Assembly (NCBI GenBank): GCA_023653055.1
Contig: JAMNXR010000018.1
Span: forward strand, 1-64,000
Length of the DNA stretch: 64,000 bases
Origin: Burkholderiaceae bacterium
GTDB taxonomy: Bacteria > Pseudomonadota > Gammaproteobacteria > Burkholderiales > Burkholderiaceae_B
Direction: 5' to 3'
Within the stretch, counting starts at the first letter, position 1. Every line of letters starts with the position of its first letter. Positions 60,323-64,000 of the stretch are shown here, piece after piece. The position numbers were made by a program, and so were the translations under genes. The notes beneath the pieces are model-generated. The model was not told the DNA's origin, did no database searches, and was given only the letters and a program-made list of their open reading frames with translations.

Positions 60323-61657
60323 CTAAAGTTGTGTGTGTGGCGCTGCGGGTGGTTCTGCAGGGACGCTGCGTTTTGCTTGGGCATAGCCGAGCCAAAGTCC
60401 CAGGCTCATCCAAATTACAGCGAGCGGGACGGCAAACCAGGCCAGACCCGCTAACCCCATCCCCAGACGACCTAACAAGCCTTCTGTTTGTGAGCCGAGG
60501 GCGTCACCGCTCCGATAAACAAAGGTGTCGATAAAGGCTTTGGCTTTATAGCGTTCAGCCCGAGGCACGGTGGTAAAGAGGGTTTCACGTGCGGGGCGCA
60601 TGATGCCGCGCTGCACAGCGCGAAAGGATGCCTCAAAAGCAATCAGTGCTGCCAGCGAACCCAGCAAAGCCAGTCCAATAAAACCAAAGGCGACAGTGAT
60701 CGGCAGCAGCGCAAGGGTGACCGCAATCCCAAAACGTTTGATGAGGTGGCTGGTTAGGAAGGCTTGCAAGACAAAGGTTGCTGTTTGTGTGTAGAAGTCG
60801 ATCCGTGCAAAGGCTTCGGTGCGTGTGTCGGTATCAAGCGCTAAAGCCGCCACCATCTGTAACCGTGTGAAATACAGCAAGGTCGCGACAACAGCCAAAA
60901 TCAGTACATAGGCAGAAATGCCGAGTAGATAAGGCGAGCGTATGACGGCTGTGAAACCCTCCCAAGCACTGCCGCCAATGAGCGCGTGTTCAGCCTCTGA
61001 CTGGGCATTTTTGTATTGCGAGTCATCTGTAGTTTGATCTTCCTCTACTCGCGCTATCTTTAATGAAGTCAGCCACCATGCACTCAACACAGCGCAGATT
61101 AGAAAGCCCGCCGCGAGGAGCAGGAGTAAGGGTGTGCCAAAGGGGCGGGCCAGCATACTCGCAAGCCAAGGACCAAACATCGCGCCAAGCGTCCCTCCAA
61201 GGGAAATCGCAGCAAACAAGCGGTGACTTTGCTCTTTTGAAAAACGATCTGTCATCAATGCCCAGAACAACATTGTGGCGAAAAGATTAAAGACGCTAAA
61301 CCAGACATAAAAAACTTGTCCACTGACCAGACCGATATGTGCAGGCGCAAACGTGAGCAGCCCATAAAAGCAAATCAGCCCAAGTGAAAAGAATAAGTAG
61401 GTCGTCGCGATGAACACCATGCGACGAAAGCGACTCACAAGTAGGCCAAAGAGCGGGTTGACTAACAGGGTGACGAGCAAGGTCGCCATAAAAAGCCAAC
61501 GGATAGCCTCAATGCCACGTTGCATCCCTAACGCCTCGCGCGCAGGCCTGACGACCATGAGCGCGCTGAGAATACAGAAAAAAAACAGACCGGCCACCAG
61601 GGTAGGCAGCAACTCTTGTTTTTTGATGTTGGTAAAAGTCTGTAGCAACGTTTTCAT
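60323..61657 (-). CDS. MFS-type transporter of the NTP/NDP exchanger-like group
   Basis: This 444-residue protein has about 12 membrane helices. The start KKQELLPTLVAGLFFFCILS and the first loop VVRPAREALGMQRGIEAIRW are typical of bacterial MFS proteins annotated as related to ADP/ATP (TlcA-like) translocases. ISLGGTLGAMFGPWLA in the mid-section and RGIMRPARETLFTTVPRAER in the fourth loop are repeats of the same element (R-P-A-R-E). The R-P-A-R-E repeat in both halves is a clear internal duplication. The cargo is unknown. Confidence 0.8.
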   Translation of the reverse strand: MKTLLQTFTNIKKQELLPTLVAGLFFFCILSALMVVRPAREALGMQRGIEAIRWLFMATLLVTLLVNPLFGLLVSRFRRMVFIATTYLFFSLGLICFYGLLTFAPAHIGLVSGQVFYVWFSVFNLFATMLFWALMTDRFSKEQSHRLFAAISLGGTLGAMFGPWLASMLARPFGTPLLLLLAAGFLICAVLSAWWLTSLKIARVEEDQTTDDSQYKNAQSEAEHALIGGSAWEGFTAVIRSPYLLGISAYVLILAVVATLLYFTRLQMVAALALDTDTRTEAFARIDFYTQTATFVLQAFLTSHLIKRFGIAVTLALLPITVAFGFIGLALLGSLAALIAFEASFRAVQRGIMRPARETLFTTVPRAERYKAKAFIDTFVYRSGDALGSQTEGLLGRLGMGLAGLAWFAVPLAVIWMSLGLWLGYAQAKRSVPAEPPAAPHTQL

Positions 61658-61858
61658 CGCGTGTTAGTCCTCAACTCGCCACAATCTTACTGAGAAATCC
61701 TCGTTGTTATAGCGTTGTTTTTGCTCTCTCTGTGTCCTCATAGTGGAAGCACAGGCTAAACATTTCTTTTTTTCTGAGTGTTTTCCTGTGGACAGATAGA
61801 ATACTGAACGATCGGGGCGCTTTTTGCCTCAGCAAAGTCCGTTTTTGAGAGAAATGCC

Positions 61859-62431
61859 GTGCCACTATCCCCCACCGTCGACCGCGAAGAGGTTCACCAA
61901 CGCCAGATCGTGATGAAAGCGTATCGCAGATCTGATGGTTTGTATGACATCGAGGCCCGCCTCGTGGACACCAAAACCGAGCCTTTTTTATCTCCTCTGG
62001 CACAGGCAGAGCGTCAGCCTGGCGATCCCGTCCACGATATCTGGGTGCGTTTGGTCATCGATGAATGGTTTGAAATCAAAGACGTCGCGGCCAGCTCTGA
62101 TGCGACACCCTTTGCCGTCTGTACGCATGCGCCACCCACGCTGCAATCCCTGATCGGCGCAAAAATCGGGGCAGGTTGGTCCAAGCTCGTGAGAGAGAAG
62201 CTCAAAGGTGCGGCGGGTTGCACGCACATGATGGAGTTACTGGGACCCATGGCGACAACGGCGTATCAGGCTCTGTGGCCCGTCACTAGTCTGCGACCGC
62301 AGTCTGTAGATGCGAATGGACGCCCCACCAAAATTGACAGCTGCTTTGCGTATGCGAGTCACACCGAAATTGTGGCGAAGTTATGGCCCGAGCATTACAC
62401 CGGACCCAAGGTCCATAAAGGAGACGATTGA
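61859..62431 (+). CDS. DUF2889 domain protein
   Basis: This 190-residue protein starts at GTG 61859 and shows the DUF2889 pattern: HQRQIVMKAYRRSDGLYDIE, LVDTKTEPF, VHDIWVRLVIDEWFEIKDV and GCTHMMELLGPMATTAYQAL near residue 120. The GCTHMxELL motif is the family's hallmark and may hold a metal or nucleophile. Its function is not established, but it often sits with CoA-dependent catabolic genes, as here. The stop overlaps the start of the CitE-like gene by 1 base, so they are one operon. Confidence 0.85.
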   Translation: MPLSPTVDREEVHQRQIVMKAYRRSDGLYDIEARLVDTKTEPFLSPLAQAERQPGDPVHDIWVRLVIDEWFEIKDVAASSDATPFAVCTHAPPTLQSLIGAKIGAGWSKLVREKLKGAAGCTHMMELLGPMATTAYQALWPVTSLRPQSVDANGRPTKIDSCFAYASHTEIVAKLWPEHYTGPKVHKGDD

Positions 62432-63336
62432 TGCGTTCTTTGCTTTTTGTGCCAGCCGATAGCCCACGCAAGCTGGAAAAATCCTTGCAAAGTGGGTCAG
62501 ATGTGCTGATTTTTGATTTGGAGGATGCGGTTTCTCCCTCTCGCAAACAAGAGGGCCGTATAGAGCTGGTCAAGTTTCTAAATGAAGTCAAACGTGCCGG
62601 TCTTAAAACCCCCGAACTCTATGTGCGCGTCAATGCGTTGACAACTGGAATGACGCTGGCGGACTTGGCGGCTGTGATGCCCTGTCGTCCCTCCGGCGTG
62701 GTGTTGCCCAAAGCAACAGGCGCACGTGATTTGGCGCTCTTGTCGGCGTATCTCGAGGCCTTTGAGCATTTATACCCGCAGTCGTCAGCCGCTGGTGCAG
62801 ACGCGTCAACCTCAGTGCAGACCTCTATCATCGCGATTGTGACTGAAACCGCAGACGCCTTGGCGGGTTTGAATGAATATCGGGGCGCAATGCCACGACT
62901 GGCTGGCATGATGTGGGGGGCGGAAGACTTATCTGGTGATATCGGCGCCCTGACCAATAAGGAAGAGGGCACTTCAGAATGGACGATGCCCTTTAAGCTC
63001 GTGCGTTCGCTCTGTCTGTTTGCGGCCTCTGCGGCAGGTGTGCCTGCGATTGATACGGTCCCCACAGAAATTAACAATGTCGACGCACTGACGCGCGAAA
63101 CGCGCCAGGCCTATCGAGATGGTTTTTCAGCCAAAGCTGCGATTCATCCCGGGCAAGTCCCAGTGATTAACACGGCCATGACGCCCGATGTCGCCACGCA
63201 AGAGTGGGCGACTCGTGTCATCGCAGCCTTTGCCGCGAGTGCGAGTGTCGGTGTGGCGACAATGGATGGCAAGATGTTGGACACGCCGCATTTGCGACTG
63301 GCTAAAAAAATTATCGCTGCGGCGCAACTCGCCTAA
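62431..63336 (+). CDS. HpcH/HpaI-type CoA ester lyase (CitE-like)
   Basis: ATG 62431 follows GGAG at 62420-62423; the protein has 301 residues. The TIM barrel has MRSLLFVPADSPRKLEKSLQ, FDLEDAVSPSRK with the metal-binding E-D, YVRVNALTTG, VLPKATGARDL, VTETADAL and GMMWGAEDLSGDIG. This is the beta-lyase layout of CitE, Mcl1 and related enzymes that cleave citryl-, malyl- or methylmalyl-CoA. Without citD and citF, a malyl-CoA-type or novel substrate is likely. The adjoining CoA-transferase would activate the acid. Confidence 0.88.
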   Translation: MRSLLFVPADSPRKLEKSLQSGSDVLIFDLEDAVSPSRKQEGRIELVKFLNEVKRAGLKTPELYVRVNALTTGMTLADLAAVMPCRPSGVVLPKATGARDLALLSAYLEAFEHLYPQSSAAGADASTSVQTSIIAIVTETADALAGLNEYRGAMPRLAGMMWGAEDLSGDIGALTNKEEGTSEWTMPFKLVRSLCLFAASAAGVPAIDTVPTEINNVDALTRETRQAYRDGFSAKAAIHPGQVPVINTAMTPDVATQEWATRVIAAFAASASVGVATMDGKMLDTPHLRLAKKIIAAAQLA

Positions 63337-63358
63337 AGCTTCAAGGAGATTGACGATC

Positions 63359-64000
63359 ATGGTAGGTCCTTTGGATGGTATTCGTGTCATTGATATGACA
63401 TCGATTTTGATGGGGCCTTATGCGGCTCAGCTGATGGGCGATATGGGTGCCGATGTCATCAAAGTCGAATCTCCTCAAGGCGATATGGTGCGTGATGTCG
63501 GACCGATGTTGCATCCTCGTATGGGGTCGCTCTATCTACATGTCAACCGTAGCAAGCGCGGGATGGTGCTCGATGTCAAACAGCCTGAAGGTCTTGAGGC
63601 CATCAAAAAGCTCATCGCCACTGCAGATATCTTGCTCTATAACGTACGGCCGCAAGCAATGGCGCGTCTGGGCTTGAGTTATGAAGTCGTCAGTGCAATT
63701 AATCCTCGTATTTTGTACGCAGGTACTTTTGGTTTCGGTCAGGATGGTCCCTATGCGCACAAGCCGGCCTTCGATGATCTGATCCAGGGTGCGATTGGTT
63801 TGCCTTCTTTGATTAAACAAGCGGGTTCGGATATGCCGCGCTACGTGCCGTCCAATCTCGTTGACCGCACAGTCGGTCTTTACGCCACCTCCTCGCTTTG
63901 TGCCGCGCTCTATCACCGCGAAAAAACGGGACGCGGACAGCGTATCGATATTCCAATGTTTGAAACAATGATCAGTCATTTACTGAGTGATCATATTGGT
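63359..64000 (+). CDS. Class III CoA-transferase (CaiB/BaiF family), cut by window edge
   Basis: The frame from ATG 63359 stays open for 214 codons to the window end, with GGAG at 63345-63348 as a likely ribosome-binding site at long spacing. The N-terminal Rossmann-type part is MVGPLDGIRVIDMTSILMGP, then GADVIKVE, NRSKRGMVLDVKQPEGLEAI. The catalytic Asp is likely in NLVDRTVGLYAT near residue 168, where formyl-CoA transferase has Asp169. It transfers CoA between carboxylic acids. It is the third gene of the DUF2889 - CitE-like unit; the C-terminal half is missing because of the window edge. Confidence 0.9.
   Translation, partial: MVGPLDGIRVIDMTSILMGPYAAQLMGDMGADVIKVESPQGDMVRDVGPMLHPRMGSLYLHVNRSKRGMVLDVKQPEGLEAIKKLIATADILLYNVRPQAMARLGLSYEVVSAINPRILYAGTFGFGQDGPYAHKPAFDDLIQGAIGLPSLIKQAGSDMPRYVPSNLVDRTVGLYATSSLCAALYHREKTGRGQRIDIPMFETMISHLLSDHIG

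Noticed and set aside
1-64000. tRNA, rRNA, prophage, complete insertion sequence or integrase
   Set aside because: None was seen on either strand by reading. Mobile character is suggested only by the duplicated coiled-coil cassette.

Overview
The window looks like chromosomal DNA from a betaproteobacterium of the order Burkholderiales, most likely the Alcaligenaceae. The base composition is moderate. The main evidence is six Bug/TctC-type periplasmic solute receptors (9.5, 10.6, 36.3, 37.3, 41.7 and 53.0 kb), a family greatly expanded in Bordetella and its relatives, together with many small organic-acid and CoA-linked catabolic genes. There is no rRNA, tRNA, CRISPR array, phage module or intact insertion sequence. 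The genus is inferred only from gene content.

Layout. 0-7.4 kb is an accessory stretch: the start of an Abi_2 (AbiD/AbiF-type) gene behind a terminator-like leader RNA, a secreted protein of six 19-residue repeats, small hypothetical genes, a coiled-coil membrane-anchored protein, a wHTH-nucleotidyltransferase protein, a MerR/VIT-VWA pair and a DUF4258/HTH toxin-antitoxin pair. 7.4-13 kb holds a YtcJ-like amidohydrolase, two Bug receptors and a sulfatase. 13-19.5 kb has a second antitoxin/toxin-like pair, a YghU-type glutathione transferase, hypothetical genes led by a structured RNA that may be a riboswitch or small RNA, a WYL regulator and a second copy of the coiled-coil gene. 19.7-28 kb carries two Gly_transporter/TRIC membrane proteins (one fused to a periplasmic binding domain), a Fic protein with palindromic operators, an M81 peptidase, VapBC, a tandem nitrilase with one dead half and a small cation-channel-like protein. 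28-32.7 kb has CIA30 and AlkB proteins, fumarase C and an aquaporin. 32.7-36.2 kb is a phnD-phnC-phnE-phnE operon behind a three-repeat Pho box.

36-54 kb is a catabolic region. It holds Bug receptors, a beta-propeller/CMD/Asp-Glu-racemase trio, IclR and LysR regulators, an HpaI-type aldolase with a LigI-like hydrolase, a probably heteromeric acyl-CoA dehydrogenase pair, and a DUF1445 - TRAP (dctPQM) - DUF2848 cluster. 54-64 kb holds more conserved genes (MBL hydrolase, MltB-type transglycosylase, split chromate transporter, FKBP, LptF, aldo/keto reductase, MFS permease) and ends in a DUF2889 - CitE-like lyase - class III CoA-transferase operon cut by the window edge.

How the genes work together: the region mostly imports and breaks down organic acids and their CoA esters, with a phosphate-starvation phosphonate/phosphite uptake operon and several small toxin-antitoxin or anti-phage modules scattered between. 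The signals most worth following are the Abi leader RNA, the structured RNA at 15.65-15.78 kb, the Gly_transporter/TRIC fusion and the neighbouring channel/nitrilase operon, and the DUF1445-TRAP-DUF2848 cluster.
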